Assembly: GCA_025363655.1 (NCBI GenBank) | Contig: JANYDK010000083.1 | Location: 1-64,000 of the forward strand | Length of the DNA stretch: 64,000 nucleotides | From: Deltaproteobacteria bacterium | GTDB lineage: Bacteria; Myxococcota_A; Polyangia; Polyangiales; JADJMO01 | Direction of reading: 5' to 3' | Shown: positions 20,751-29,897 of the stretch, in pieces | Position numbering within the stretch: position 1 is the stretch's first letter | How the letters are laid out: every line of letters begins with the position of its first letter | Translations under genes and position numbers: made by a program | The notes under the pieces: generated by a model | Databases searched by the model: none | The model's input: only the letters and a program-made list of their open reading frames with translations | What the model was told of the DNA's origin: nothing

Positions 20751-23078
20751 ATGCTCCGGCCACTACGACGTTCGAGACGAGCTGGACTTCGACGCAGATA
20801 CATAGTTGGACTATGTTTGTCGTTCGCGGCGCTGCTTTTCGTGCCGAATGCGGCGGCGCAGGCGGAGCTCGTGGCGCCTCAGCTCGTCGCTTCTCCGCCG
20901 GTGGCCTATCCCGAAGGGGGGACGGGGAGCGCGGTCGTCGTCGTGCGCCTCACCGTCGGAGTCGATGGCGGAGTGACGAAGGCAGAGGTCGTGAGTGGCG
21001 ATCCGCCGTTCGCGGAGGCAGCGCGAGTGGCGACGTTGGGGTGGAAGTTCGTGCCGGCGAAGAAGGAGGGGAAGGCCGTCGTGGCGGTGATACGCGCCAA
21101 GGTGACGTTCGCTGCGCCCACGCCCACGCCCACGCCCACGCCCACGCCTACGCCTACGCCCACGCCCGCGCCCACGCCCACGCCTGCCCCCACGCCCGCC
21201 CCCATCGAGCTCGTCGTCGAAGGCGAACGAGTCGAAGTCGGCCAAACCATCACCTCCGGCGCCGAAGTCCGCATCCTCCCGGGCGCTTTCGGCGATCCCT
21301 TCCGCGCCATCGAGGCCCTCCCCGGCGTCACCCCGGTGGTGAGCGGACTCCCCTATTTCTATATCCGCGGCGCCCCGCCGGGAAATACCGGGTATTTCAT
21401 CGACGGCGTGAAGGTGCCACTGCTCTTTCACCTCGGCGCGGGTCCGTCGGTGCTCGCGCCGTCGATGGTCGATCGCGTGGACTTCTTCCCAGGCGGATAC
21501 CCCGTGGGGTATGGGCGCTATACCGGGGGAATCGTCGCCGGGCAGACGAAGGGGCCGAGTGACACTTTGCGCGGCGAGTGGAATCTGCGGCTCTTCGATG
21601 CCAGCGCGATCGTCGAAGCGCCGAGCGATGGGGGAAAGACCGACGCGCTCGTCGCCGGGCGTTATGGGTATCCCGCGCTCTTGCTCTCGATATTTTCGCC
21701 CGACGTATCGCTGCAGTATTGGGATTATCAATTGCGGGCCGGGCGCAAGATTGGCGAGCGCGATCGCATCTCGGTCTTCTTCTTCGGGGCCTACGACAAG
21801 CTCGTCGACAAGAAGAGCAACAAGACGCTCTTCGACACTCAGTTTCATCGCGCCGACCTTCGTTGGGATCGGCAATTGTCGGGTGGGGGCATGCGTCTCG
21901 CGCTCAACGTCGGGACCGAGCGGACGGGGCTCGCCGACAGCACCGAGAGCACCGCCAACGACTTCGCGATTCGCAACTACGGCGCGCGTCTACGTTTCGA
22001 GCTCGACCAGCGCATCGGCGATTCGCCCGATTACCGCCTTCGTTTCGGCGCCGACGCTTCCGTCGACCGATACCTCCTGAACGCGGGGTCGAGCGCAGGA
22101 GACGCGCGCGACGATTTTCCGACGCGCACCGACTACGCCACCGGTACCTATCTCGATACGGTCTTGAGGCTCGCGCCGCGTGTCGAAATCGTTCCGGGAA
22201 TTCGGCTCGATTTGTATCACTCGAAGTCGACCACCGTTGGCGCGGTCGAGCCTCGATTGGCGGCGAGGGTCGGTCTCGGCGCCAAGGTGACGTGGCTCTC
22301 CTCGTTCGCGCTCGCGCACCAGCCGCCGGCGTTCTTCATTCCGGTGCCCGGCTTGCAACCCGATTTGAGCGGCGGATTGCAGCAGAGCTTCCAGATGAGC
22401 GAGGGCGTCGAGGTCAAGCTGCCGGAGAAGATGGTTTTGACGGCGACCGTCTTCCGTCACGTGCTCCTCCACCTCAACGACTTCCTCGCCACCTGCATCG
22501 GCCTCGGCGCCACCAAGAGCTCGAACGACTCCGGTAGCTCGGGGAGCTCGGGGAGCAGCAAGACGAGCGATCGATTCTGTGATCTCAACGACCGCGCCAC
22601 CGGCGTGAATCACGGCCTCGAGCTGATGCTGAAGCGAGATCTCACCCAGCGCTTCGGGGGATGGATCTCCTACACGTTGTCACGTTCGACGCGCACCTTC
22701 CACGGAGTCACCGGCCTCTCGGCGTTCGATCGACCGCACGTCTTTTCGGCGGTCGGGAGCGTCGATCTCGGTCACCGCTGGCGCTTCGGAGCGCGCTTCT
22801 CCTATCTGAGCGGCCGCCCGATTGGCATTCAGGCCGCGGACTACTTCGAAGTCCGGAGGTTGCCTGATTTCTACCGGCTCGATTGGCGACTCGAGAAGCG
22901 TTGGCAATGGACGCAGACCAGTTGGACGTCTCTCGTGTTCGAGTGGTTCAACACCACCTTCCGCAAGGAGGCAGTCGACTGGGAGTGCAACTACACCGGC
23001 GGCGTCCCCCCGAAGTGCGACCCCAACGAGATCGGCCCGGTGACCATTCCGAGCATCGGCGTGGAGGGGGCGTTTTAG
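20751..23078 (+). CDS. Outer-membrane TonB-dependent receptor with N-terminal TonB C-terminal-type domain
   Basis: A 775-residue protein if it starts at the ATG at 20751; a TTG 21 nt upstream is possible. After a signal peptide (about 18-40), residues about 45-122 are a TonB C-terminal-like domain (GSAVVVVRLTVGVDGGVTKA, then a W-K-F-x-P-A end), normally found on the inner-membrane partner. A Pro-Thr repeat linker (about 123-150) follows, then the plug (FRAIEALPGVTPVVSG, YFYIRGAPPGNTGYFIDGV) and a beta-barrel to the C-terminus ending with aromatic-rich strands and F. The fusion order TonB-like, linker, plug, barrel is recurrent in myxobacteria as far as I know. Substrate unknown. Confidence 0.88.
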   Translation: MLRPLRRSRRAGLRRRYIVGLCLSFAALLFVPNAAAQAELVAPQLVASPPVAYPEGGTGSAVVVVRLTVGVDGGVTKAEVVSGDPPFAEAARVATLGWKFVPAKKEGKAVVAVIRAKVTFAAPTPTPTPTPTPTPTPTPAPTPTPAPTPAPIELVVEGERVEVGQTITSGAEVRILPGAFGDPFRAIEALPGVTPVVSGLPYFYIRGAPPGNTGYFIDGVKVPLLFHLGAGPSVLAPSMVDRVDFFPGGYPVGYGRYTGGIVAGQTKGPSDTLRGEWNLRLFDASAIVEAPSDGGKTDALVAGRYGYPALLLSIFSPDVSLQYWDYQLRAGRKIGERDRISVFFFGAYDKLVDKKSNKTLFDTQFHRADLRWDRQLSGGGMRLALNVGTERTGLADSTESTANDFAIRNYGARLRFELDQRIGDSPDYRLRFGADASVDRYLLNAGSSAGDARDDFPTRTDYATGTYLDTVLRLAPRVEIVPGIRLDLYHSKSTTVGAVEPRLAARVGLGAKVTWLSSFALAHQPPAFFIPVPGLQPDLSGGLQQSFQMSEGVEVKLPEKMVLTATVFRHVLLHLNDFLATCIGLGATKSSNDSGSSGSSGSSKTSDRFCDLNDRATGVNHGLELMLKRDLTQRFGGWISYTLSRSTRTFHGVTGLSAFDRPHVFSAVGSVDLGHRWRFGARFSYLSGRPIGIQAADYFEVRRLPDFYRLDWRLEKRWQWTQTSWTSLVFEWFNTTFRKEAVDWECNYTGGVPPKCDPNEIGPVTIPSIGVEGAF
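21117..21200 (+). repeat. In-frame hexamer repeat encoding Pro-Thr linker
   Basis: About 14 copies of CCCACG and close variants encode (PT)n/(PA)n. Since the unit is 6 bp, slippage changes linker length without a frameshift. Confidence 0.85.
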
Positions 23079-23197
23079 CCCCTGACGGCGCCCTTCAGCA
23101 AGGAGCTCGCCAGCGGTCGTAACGTCGAGAATCTCTTGTTTTTGGGCACTTCGGTGCGCCGCAGCGCCGTCACGCGACGTCACGTGTCGTCACTCGT

Positions 23198-23971
23198 TCA
23201 CTTCTCCATGAACAGCGCCGCACCCCAGGTGATGACCCGACGGGGAAAAAAGCGCAGCCAGAACATCATCAGGGTGTTGAGAAACCCACTGACGATCAGC
23301 CTTCGCCCGCCGAAGAGCGCCCGCAGCCCGATGCGCGCGCAGCGATCGGCCGACATGAACGCCAGCTTCTCCACCGCGCTGATTTTCTGCCCTGCGACGT
23401 CGATGAACTCGGTCTCGGTCGGGCCCGGACAAAGGCAACAGACGCGCACCGAAGTGCGTCGCAGCTCGTGCGCCAGCGCCTCCGAGAAATTGCGCACGAA
23501 GGCCTTCCCAGCGGCGTACGTGGCATATCCGGCGACTGGCATGTAGGCGCCAATCGAGGCGACGTTGAGGATGTATCCGCGGTCCCGCGTCTTCATCTTC
23601 ACGAGGAACCGATGGGTCAGCTCGGTGAGCGAGAAGATGTTGAGCCGCATCTGCTCCGAGGACTTGCTCCAGGGAATGTCCGCGAACTGGCCCTGCGTCC
23701 CGAATCCGGCGTTGTTGATCAGCACCTCGATCTCGGTCCCCGCCCCTTCGGTCGCCTCGTAGAGCCGTTCGGCCGCACCTTCCGCGCTCAAGTCGAGCGC
23801 CAGCACCTCGACCTTCACCTTCGACTTCGCCTCGATCTCTTCCTTGAGCTTCTCGAGCCGCTCCTTCCGACGAGCGACGATCACCAAGTTCATCCCACGC
23901 TCGGCGAGCTGCCGTGCGGCACATTCACCGATGCCGCTGGAGGCGCCGGTGACGATGGCGGTGGAGGGCAT
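23198..23971 (-). CDS. Short-chain dehydrogenase/reductase (SDR)
   Basis: A 257-residue classical SDR. The N-terminal TGASSGIG cofactor loop, the following VARRKERLEKL (Arg after beta-2 suggests NADPH), DLSAEG, NNAGFG, catalytic Ser in LNVASIG and YATYAAGK (Tyr/Lys) are all present. The C-terminal 40 residues are hydrophobic ('MMFWLRFFP'), as in membrane-associated SDRs of the DltE/YqjQ type. I chose the ATG at 23971; an upstream GTG adds five residues. Monocistronic, convergent with the receptor gene. Confidence 0.9.
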   Translation of the reverse strand: MPSTAIVTGASSGIGECAARQLAERGMNLVIVARRKERLEKLKEEIEAKSKVKVEVLALDLSAEGAAERLYEATEGAGTEIEVLINNAGFGTQGQFADIPWSKSSEQMRLNIFSLTELTHRFLVKMKTRDRGYILNVASIGAYMPVAGYATYAAGKAFVRNFSEALAHELRRTSVRVCCLCPGPTETEFIDVAGQKISAVEKLAFMSADRCARIGLRALFGGRRLIVSGFLNTLMMFWLRFFPRRVITWGAALFMEK

Positions 23972-24206
23972 GGGGAGAACGTACACGCGCTCGGCATCCG
24001 TATTTTCCGCAGGAACTCATCCAGGGGTTACCTCAGGCAAGGCAATCTGCACGATGAGTCGTGGAACTTTGTCTCGCGGTGGGGCGAAATGGTCTCCCAA
24101 ACTATTGAATCTACTAAGATAAATTGCCGGCTCTCTCGCCCTTGCGCGGATGCAGTCGCCGATGTAGGTAAGAGTCCTCTACTCACTCCCCTCTTGGAGG
24201 AACCGC

Positions 24207-24896
24207 ATGCGCTCATCCATTCTCTCTGCCCTCTTCGTCGTCTCGTCCCTCGCTCTCGCGGGTTGCGCCGCCGACTCGCAGCACGCCAACGAAGACGGCG
24301 ACACGCCGAGCACCGTCCAGGCGGACGCGCTCTCGAAGTTCGGCAAGACGATCGTCGGCAGCTACCAGTCCGCCGCGGTCTACCCGCGCTTCGAGCTCAA
24401 GGCCGACGGCACGTACACCTGGGACACCGGCATCCGCTGCGTGCGCGCCCCGTGTCCCTCGGGCGACGCCGGCACCTTCACCATCTACACGGGCTCTTCG
24501 GGTTCGCACTATGTGAACCTCGTCTCGAAGCCGGCCGCTGCCGATCGCTGGTTCCGCATCTTCGACGGCCCGCCGGTCGTCCTCAAGGGCGTCTTCGGCA
24601 CCGACGGCACCTTCACCAAAGAGTCGCCGATCACCAAGTGCATGACCGTCCGCTGCGCTGCTGGCTACGTCTGCCAGGACGACGGCACCACCGCCGGCTG
24701 CGTGCCCCTCTCGAAGGATTTCTGCACCGTCGACGCCGACTGCAAGCTCGTCGACGACTACTGCGGCGGCTGCAACTGCCTCCCGCTCGCCAGCTGGGCC
24801 GCGCCGCCGAGCTGCACGACGCCGGTCAACTGCTTCGCCGAGCCCTGCATGAACAAGAAGGTTGCCTGCGTCAGCAACCACTGCGTCAAGAAGTGA
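24207..24896 (+). CDS. Cysteine-rich lipoprotein, unknown function
   Basis: A 229-residue protein with GGAGGA 5 nt before the ATG and a lipobox LALAGC near residue 20. The mature part has a beta-rich region (about 45-150: GSYQSAAVYPRFELKADGTY) and a Cys-rich end with about 14 cysteines in patterns such as CTVDADCKLVDDYCGGCNC, likely disulphide-bonded and found in many secreted myxobacterial proteins. An AT-rich block at 24100-24125, unusual for this genome, lies upstream and probably holds the promoter. Confidence 0.85.
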   Translation: MRSSILSALFVVSSLALAGCAADSQHANEDGDTPSTVQADALSKFGKTIVGSYQSAAVYPRFELKADGTYTWDTGIRCVRAPCPSGDAGTFTIYTGSSGSHYVNLVSKPAAADRWFRIFDGPPVVLKGVFGTDGTFTKESPITKCMTVRCAAGYVCQDDGTTAGCVPLSKDFCTVDADCKLVDDYCGGCNCLPLASWAAPPSCTTPVNCFAEPCMNKKVACVSNHCVKK

Positions 24897-25078
24897 TGCG
24901 CGCCGCGTCGGTCTGACGCTCGCGTCGGTCGCGCGGTTCGTGAACGATGAGGCTCCGTGTTCGCACGGGGCCTCGTCTCTTTTTGTCTCTGACGCGCCGA
25001 GCTCGTTCCTGCCGCGTTGCGTCGCGAAACGCCTTGTTTTCATGAGCGACAAGCGTAACTCGTGGTAGAGTCACGGTG

Positions 25079-26080
25079 ATGTCGCTGCGCCGATCCCTCG
25101 CCCTCTCCGCGCCCGTCCTCGTCACGTGTCTCGTCGTCGGCTGCGCCGGTGGAGACGATCCAGGCACCGCGACCACCGACACCGGCGCGGTCGTCGACAG
25201 CGGCGGTCTCGACATCGCCGACACGACCATCCCCGACGGGGCGATCCCCGACGCGCACGACGCCGGCGACGGAGGTGGCAGCGACGCGGTCTCCGACACC
25301 AGCGCGGACGTGACCGACGCGACCGACGCGACCGATGCAACCGATGCAACCGATGCAACCGATGCAACCGACGCTGCGAAGGACACGGCTCCCGACGCCG
25401 TCGTCGATTCGGGCGTCGAGGTCGGCTCCGACACGCGCGATGCGGCGGCCGACGTCGTCGCCGACTCGGCGGCTGCGTATCGCCACACCATCGTCATCGA
25501 CGGCACCAACGACTTCACCGCCGCCGAGAAATTCACCACCACGTCGGCAGCCTTCGATGCCTACGTGACGTGGGACGCGAGCGCGCTCTACGTCGGATAC
25601 AACGGGCCCGACATCGCCGGGGCGACGACCAGCCCCGGCACCAAGTGGGTCTTCGTCTATGTCGACACGGGGACGGGCACCGGCACGAGCGTCGGACCGA
25701 CGTACAACACCGAGGCGCCGTCGTTCCCCACCGGGCTCAAGCCGGGCTTCTATCTCCGCTGGAAGATCGACGACTCGTTCATCACCCTCGAGCAATATGG
25801 CACCGGGTGGACGACGCTCGCGACGGCCGGCGTCACGCATGCTCGCAGCGGCACGTTCGCCGAGTTTCGCATTCCCCTCGCCGCGCTCGGATCGCCGACC
25901 GCGATCTCGACGACCACCTTCATGATGAATGAATTGGGCGGCGCCGAGGCTTGTTTTGCCGGTCTCTACAGCGGCAACTTCACCGACGGCTACCACGCGA
26001 CGCTCGGGGTCACCAAGTGGCTTTACGCCGACTTCGCCACCTCGCTCGCGCCCAACGACGCGGCGCGCGCGCGTCCGTGA
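25079..26080 (+). CDS. Lipoprotein with Asp-Ala-Thr linker and beta-sandwich domain
   Basis: A 333-residue protein; the ATG at 25079 directly follows an in-frame GTG. The lipobox is LVVGC near residue 20. A long Asp/Ala/Thr linker (about 30-140) includes tandem DAT repeats. The C-terminal domain (about 140-325: HTIVIDGTNDFTAAEKF, AYVTWDASALYVGYNGPDI, AEFRIPLAALG) resembles the DOMON/CBM9-like sandwich that often binds carbohydrate or haem; the match is by pattern only. Confidence 0.82.
   Translation: MSLRRSLALSAPVLVTCLVVGCAGGDDPGTATTDTGAVVDSGGLDIADTTIPDGAIPDAHDAGDGGGSDAVSDTSADVTDATDATDATDATDATDATDAAKDTAPDAVVDSGVEVGSDTRDAAADVVADSAAAYRHTIVIDGTNDFTAAEKFTTTSAAFDAYVTWDASALYVGYNGPDIAGATTSPGTKWVFVYVDTGTGTGTSVGPTYNTEAPSFPTGLKPGFYLRWKIDDSFITLEQYGTGWTTLATAGVTHARSGTFAEFRIPLAALGSPTAISTTTFMMNELGGAEACFAGLYSGNFTDGYHATLGVTKWLYADFATSLAPNDAARARP
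25316..25369 (+). repeat. Six 9-bp tandem repeats encoding Asp-Ala-Thr
   Basis: Two GACGCGACC units are followed by four identical GATGCAACC units, in frame, inside the lipoprotein linker. Identity of the four shows recent expansion. Confidence 0.9.
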
Positions 26081-26089
26081 CCCGAGAGG

Positions 26090-26911
26090 TCAGCGTCCCG
26101 TGTAGCCCTTGCCGCCGATCCATGTCGCCAGATCGCCGAGCGCGATCCAGTACGTGCGTGGCACCGCGGTCCATCGACTGCCTCCCGCGCCGTCACCGGC
26201 AGGGTCGGCGATCTCCACTTTCTCTCCACCGTCATCGAAGCCGACGATGGCGACGTAGTGATAGATGGTGCCTGACGGATAGCCCGGTGGACGCCAACCG
26301 CTGATGACGTTGGCGACCATCGGCCAGCCATCGCCGACGAGCGCGACGATGTCGGTCTTGAGCTTCGCGTGCTGCGCGGCGGTCGGCGGATCGTAGATGT
26401 CGATCGACTTGTAGCGTGTCGTACCGAGATAGTGGTTGAGAGCGCCGGCGACGAGGCCGATGGAATTGGTGCCGTCGGTCGTGGTCCCGAGATATCCCGC
26501 GAGGGTGGTCTGGCTCGGCAACGCGGCCGCCGACAGACGCGTGCTCAAGGCCATGCGCGTCGCGCCCGGTCCACACCAGTAGCCGGTCTCTTGTCCCTTC
26601 CATGTGACAGCGAGGACGACCTTCATCACCGGTGCCGGTGCGGTGTCGACGGGGGGAGAGCTGTCCGGAGCTGGGCGCGTGTCGACGACGATCACGCCTG
26701 AATCCAAGCCGTTTTCCACTTCGAAGAGCGGCGTCGTGTCGCTGGCGGAAGCGTCGTTTCCGCTCTCGAAGGCGGCATCTTCGAGACCGGCGCCGTCTTT
26801 GCCGTCGCCGCCGTCGTCGCCGACCGCGCCGATGCAGCCGCTGACGCAGCCACTCACGAACATGATCGCGAGACCCGCGCGCCAGGAGCGAGCTATGCTG
26901 ATGGTCACCAT
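26090..26911 (-). CDS. Lipoprotein with C39-like papain-fold peptidase domain
   Basis: A 273-residue protein starting at 26911. Signal peptide with two possible lipobox cysteines (FVSGC, VSGC). After an Asp/Ser-rich linker, the domain from about residue 100 has the Cys-peptidase pattern: Gln-x5-Cys in GQETGYWCGPGATRMAL, His in YHYVAIVGFDD and Asp in IADPAG. This fits the peptidase_C39_2 group. A long upstream in-frame extension overlaps the divergent AraC gene and is not coding. It probably degrades or processes extracellular peptides; no ABC exporter or leader peptide gene is nearby. Confidence 0.85.
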   Translation of the reverse strand: MVTISIARSWRAGLAIMFVSGCVSGCIGAVGDDGGDGKDGAGLEDAAFESGNDASASDTTPLFEVENGLDSGVIVVDTRPAPDSSPPVDTAPAPVMKVVLAVTWKGQETGYWCGPGATRMALSTRLSAAALPSQTTLAGYLGTTTDGTNSIGLVAGALNHYLGTTRYKSIDIYDPPTAAQHAKLKTDIVALVGDGWPMVANVISGWRPPGYPSGTIYHYVAIVGFDDGGEKVEIADPAGDGAGGSRWTAVPRTYWIALGDLATWIGGKGYTGR

Positions 26912-27004
26912 GCTCGACGGATAGCCGACGAGCGAAATGCCGCAAGGGACTCCGCGGCCAAACACGTTGCCATTGGCGGCCAGGCCTCGGGTGAAACGGA
27001 CACG

Positions 27005-28036
27005 ATGGTTCTCGAGCTCGACGCGCCCCTCGTCCCCGCCACCTATGCCGCTCGCTGGCTCGCCTTGCTCGAGACGCGTGGCATCGACGACGGACGCGCG
27101 CTCGAGGGCACCGGGCTCACGCGCGAGATGATCGACGAGCCGTCGAGCCGTCTCAACCTCGTGTCGGTGGCGCACCTCCTGTGGAAGGGTGTCGAGCTGG
27201 CGAGCGATCCGTCGCTCGGCCTCGAGCTCGGTCTCGGGCTCATGCCGACTTCTCACGGACAGCTCGGCGTCGCGCTCATCAGCTGCGACTCGCTCGGCGA
27301 CGCGATTCGTCTCGGCGAGCGCTACATGACCCAACAGGCCATGCCCTGGGGCGTGCGGCTCGTCGTCGAAGGCGACGTCGCGGTCATGCAGTTCGTCGAG
27401 AACGTCACGCTCGGACCGATGCGCACCTTGGTGCTCGAGATCGTCCTCGGGGGCGTCGTTCGTCTCGGCGAGCACATGCTCGGCATCTCCTTCGCCAACC
27501 CCGACATCGAGTTTTGGGCCGATTTTCCCGAGCAGCCGCATCATGCGCGCTTTCATCCGCGGATGCCGCGCGTGCTCTACGAGCAGCCGATTCTCTGCGC
27601 GCGCTTTCCCGCGTCGTGGCTGACGAGGCCGCTCGCCTGGCGTGAGCCAGTCGCCAAACGCGAAGCGGTGGCCGCGCTCGAATCGGAGCGGAGGTTCCTC
27701 GCGACGGCCGACGCTGGGGACTACGTGGAGAAGACGAGGGCGCTCCTCGCCGATCCGAAAAGGCGCTTCCCCGATCTCGACGAGGCCGCGGCGCTCCTTC
27801 ACGTCACGAGCCGAACGCTGCGAAGGCATCTGCAGCGCGGCGCGGTCACCTTCCAAGTGCTCCGCGACGAGGCGCGACGCTCACGCGCGATGACGCTCTT
27901 GGGACAGTCGGCGCTGACCATCGACGACATCGCGAGCGAGCTCGGTTACGCCGACACGGCAGGTTTCACGCGCGCCTTCGTTCGTTGGACGGGTGGAACT
28001 CCGAGCGCCTATCGCCGCAAGATCCGCACGCTCTGA
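27005..28036 (+). CDS. AraC-family transcriptional regulator (OruR-like)
   Basis: A 343-residue regulator with an N-terminal arabinose-binding-like domain of the type found in OruR/ArgR-like AraC proteins (GLELGLGLMPTSHGQLGVAL). The C-terminal double HTH (about 245-340) has LHVTSRTLRRHLQRGAVTFQ and IASELGYADTAGFTRAFVRW with the conserved Pro-Ser-Ala-Tyr-Arg end. It is divergent from the C39-like peptidase gene (93 bp apart), a likely target. Inducer unknown. Confidence 0.92.
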   Translation: MVLELDAPLVPATYAARWLALLETRGIDDGRALEGTGLTREMIDEPSSRLNLVSVAHLLWKGVELASDPSLGLELGLGLMPTSHGQLGVALISCDSLGDAIRLGERYMTQQAMPWGVRLVVEGDVAVMQFVENVTLGPMRTLVLEIVLGGVVRLGEHMLGISFANPDIEFWADFPEQPHHARFHPRMPRVLYEQPILCARFPASWLTRPLAWREPVAKREAVAALESERRFLATADAGDYVEKTRALLADPKRRFPDLDEAAALLHVTSRTLRRHLQRGAVTFQVLRDEARRSRAMTLLGQSALTIDDIASELGYADTAGFTRAFVRWTGGTPSAYRRKIRTL

Positions 28037-28177
28037 GCGGGTGAATCGCGCGATCGCTCACGTGACTACCGACTCATCGACATGACACCTTTGGCAATGG
28101 CGGCCTCGTGCACTGTCATCTGTGGCCAACCTGGATTTACCGGGAGACGAGCGCGATTCGTTTCGTAGAGTGGACCG

Positions 28178-29896
28178 ATGAAGTCTTCGATGCGCGCGTT
28201 GTCTTCTCTCGCTTTGCTCTCGTCTCTCGGCCTCGTCGCCTGCGCTGGCGGTGACGCGCCGGAGTCGATCGGCACGACGGAAGAGGCGGTCGTCGTCTGC
28301 GCCAAGGGAGCGACGGTCGAAGGCATCGACGTCAGCGTCTGGCAGGGGAGCAGCATCGACTGGAACAAAGTGCACGCCTCCGGTCGCGTCTTCGGCATCG
28401 CCCGCATCAGCTACGGCACCGGCACCCTCGACGACACGTTTGCCGGCAATTGGAGCCGAATGAAGGCCGCCGGGATGATCCGCGGCGCCTACCAGTGGTT
28501 TCGTCCGGCGCAGGACGCGAAGGCGCAGGCCGACATCGTCGTCGCCCACGTCGGCAAGCTCGGCCCCGGGGACCTCCCGGTCACGGCCGACGTCGAAGAG
28601 ACGCAAGGCCTCGGCGGCGGGGCGATCACCGCGGCGTTGCACACGTGGATGGACCGCGTCGAGGCCGGCACCGGCAAGCGGCCGATCATCTATTCGGGGA
28701 AGTATTTCTGGAACGACAGCGTCGGCAGCAAAGATTTCGCCGGATATCCCTATTGGATTCCCGCGTACGGACCGACGTGTCCCGATTTGGCGACTGCGTG
28801 GAGCAATTGGAAATTCTTCCAATATACCGACAAGGCCTCGGTGCCCGGCGTCTCCGGTGGCGTCGATGGCGACAAGTTCAATGGTTCGCTCGCCGAGCTC
28901 GAAGCTTTCGCCGGCATCGTCCACAACGCGGAGCCGACGGGCTCTCTCGACGCCGTCACGTGCGACAAGATCGACGGCTGGGCGCAAGATCCCGACACCA
29001 AGACCACGGGCATCGACGTGCACCTCTATTTCGATTCCAAGGCAGGCGACGCCGGCGCCGTCTCCCGCGGGCTCCATGCAGGCACCGATCGAGCTGATCT
29101 CTGCGCCAAGCTCGGCTCCTGCAACCACGGCTTCGCGACGACGCCGCCGCTCTCGCTCTTCGACGGCAAGCCGCACACGGTGCACGCCTACGCCATCGAC
29201 TCCGGCGGCAAAGGGCCGAACCCGGAGCTCGGCGGCAGTCCCAAGACCTTCACCTGCGCGCGCCCGACGTTGCCCGACGGCGTGCGTCGCCACGTGCCCT
29301 CGCCGGACGTGGTCGCGGCTTGGAAGTTCGATCTCTTCTTCGACATGATCACCGTCGACGACGCCACGCTGGGCAAGCTCCCGATCGGTCGCGATTTGCA
29401 GAAAAAACCGCTCGTCGTGAGCACTCCCGACACCAAGGTGGGAATCCAGCTCGTCGATGGTGCGATTCATCGTCACGTGCAGAGTCCGCTCTCGATGGAC
29501 GCCTGGCGCTTCGCATCGGCAGACGTCGTGAAGTGGACGGCTGCAGACTACGCCGCGCTCAAAGAGGGTCCCGAGTGGCGCCTTCGTCCGATTCTCGTCA
29601 AGGGAAGCGGCGCAGCGGTCTATCTGCTCGACGATCGAACGAGCGAAGATCCGACGACCTCGGAGCCCGATGGCGGCACCGAGGCGGACGGCGGCTCTCA
29701 TGCCGACGGTGGATATGGCTCGAGCGCCGATGCGGGGAGCGATGCCGAAGCGGGAGTCGAAGCCAGCGCGAGCGAGTCGGGCGGTTGTTCGATGGGGGCG
29801 CGTGAGACGTCCGGCTCGACCTACGTGGGTGCCCTCGCGATGATCTCGCTGGCTGGATTCGTCGGCCTCGCTCGCCGCCGCCGAACCCGCCGCTGA
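28178..29896 (+). CDS. Surface GH25 lysozyme with lipobox and MYXO-CTERM-like tail
   Basis: A 572-residue exported protein. Signal peptide with a lipobox-like LGLVAC near residue 22. The GH25 muramidase domain (about 46-245) has GIDVSVWQG, FGIARISYG, the catalytic Asp-x-Glu in ADVEETQ and FFQYTD. A beta-sandwich region follows (about 250-365, TCDKIDGWAQDPDT) and a third domain (about 370-490). After an acidic linker the C-terminus reads GGCSMGAR, a hydrophobic helix, and ARRRRTRR, which matches the MYXO-CTERM sorting layout (Cys, helix, Arg tail). It would cleave peptidoglycan of prey or self at the cell surface. Confidence 0.9.
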   Translation: MKSSMRALSSLALLSSLGLVACAGGDAPESIGTTEEAVVVCAKGATVEGIDVSVWQGSSIDWNKVHASGRVFGIARISYGTGTLDDTFAGNWSRMKAAGMIRGAYQWFRPAQDAKAQADIVVAHVGKLGPGDLPVTADVEETQGLGGGAITAALHTWMDRVEAGTGKRPIIYSGKYFWNDSVGSKDFAGYPYWIPAYGPTCPDLATAWSNWKFFQYTDKASVPGVSGGVDGDKFNGSLAELEAFAGIVHNAEPTGSLDAVTCDKIDGWAQDPDTKTTGIDVHLYFDSKAGDAGAVSRGLHAGTDRADLCAKLGSCNHGFATTPPLSLFDGKPHTVHAYAIDSGGKGPNPELGGSPKTFTCARPTLPDGVRRHVPSPDVVAAWKFDLFFDMITVDDATLGKLPIGRDLQKKPLVVSTPDTKVGIQLVDGAIHRHVQSPLSMDAWRFASADVVKWTAADYAALKEGPEWRLRPILVKGSGAAVYLLDDRTSEDPTTSEPDGGTEADGGSHADGGYGSSADAGSDAEAGVEASASESGGCSMGARETSGSTYVGALAMISLAGFVGLARRRRTRR

Positions 29897-29897
29897 C

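Noticed and set aside
26912-27856. N-terminal extension of the C39-like peptidase frame
   Set aside because: It overlaps the AraC gene in antisense; a proper signal peptide begins at 26911.
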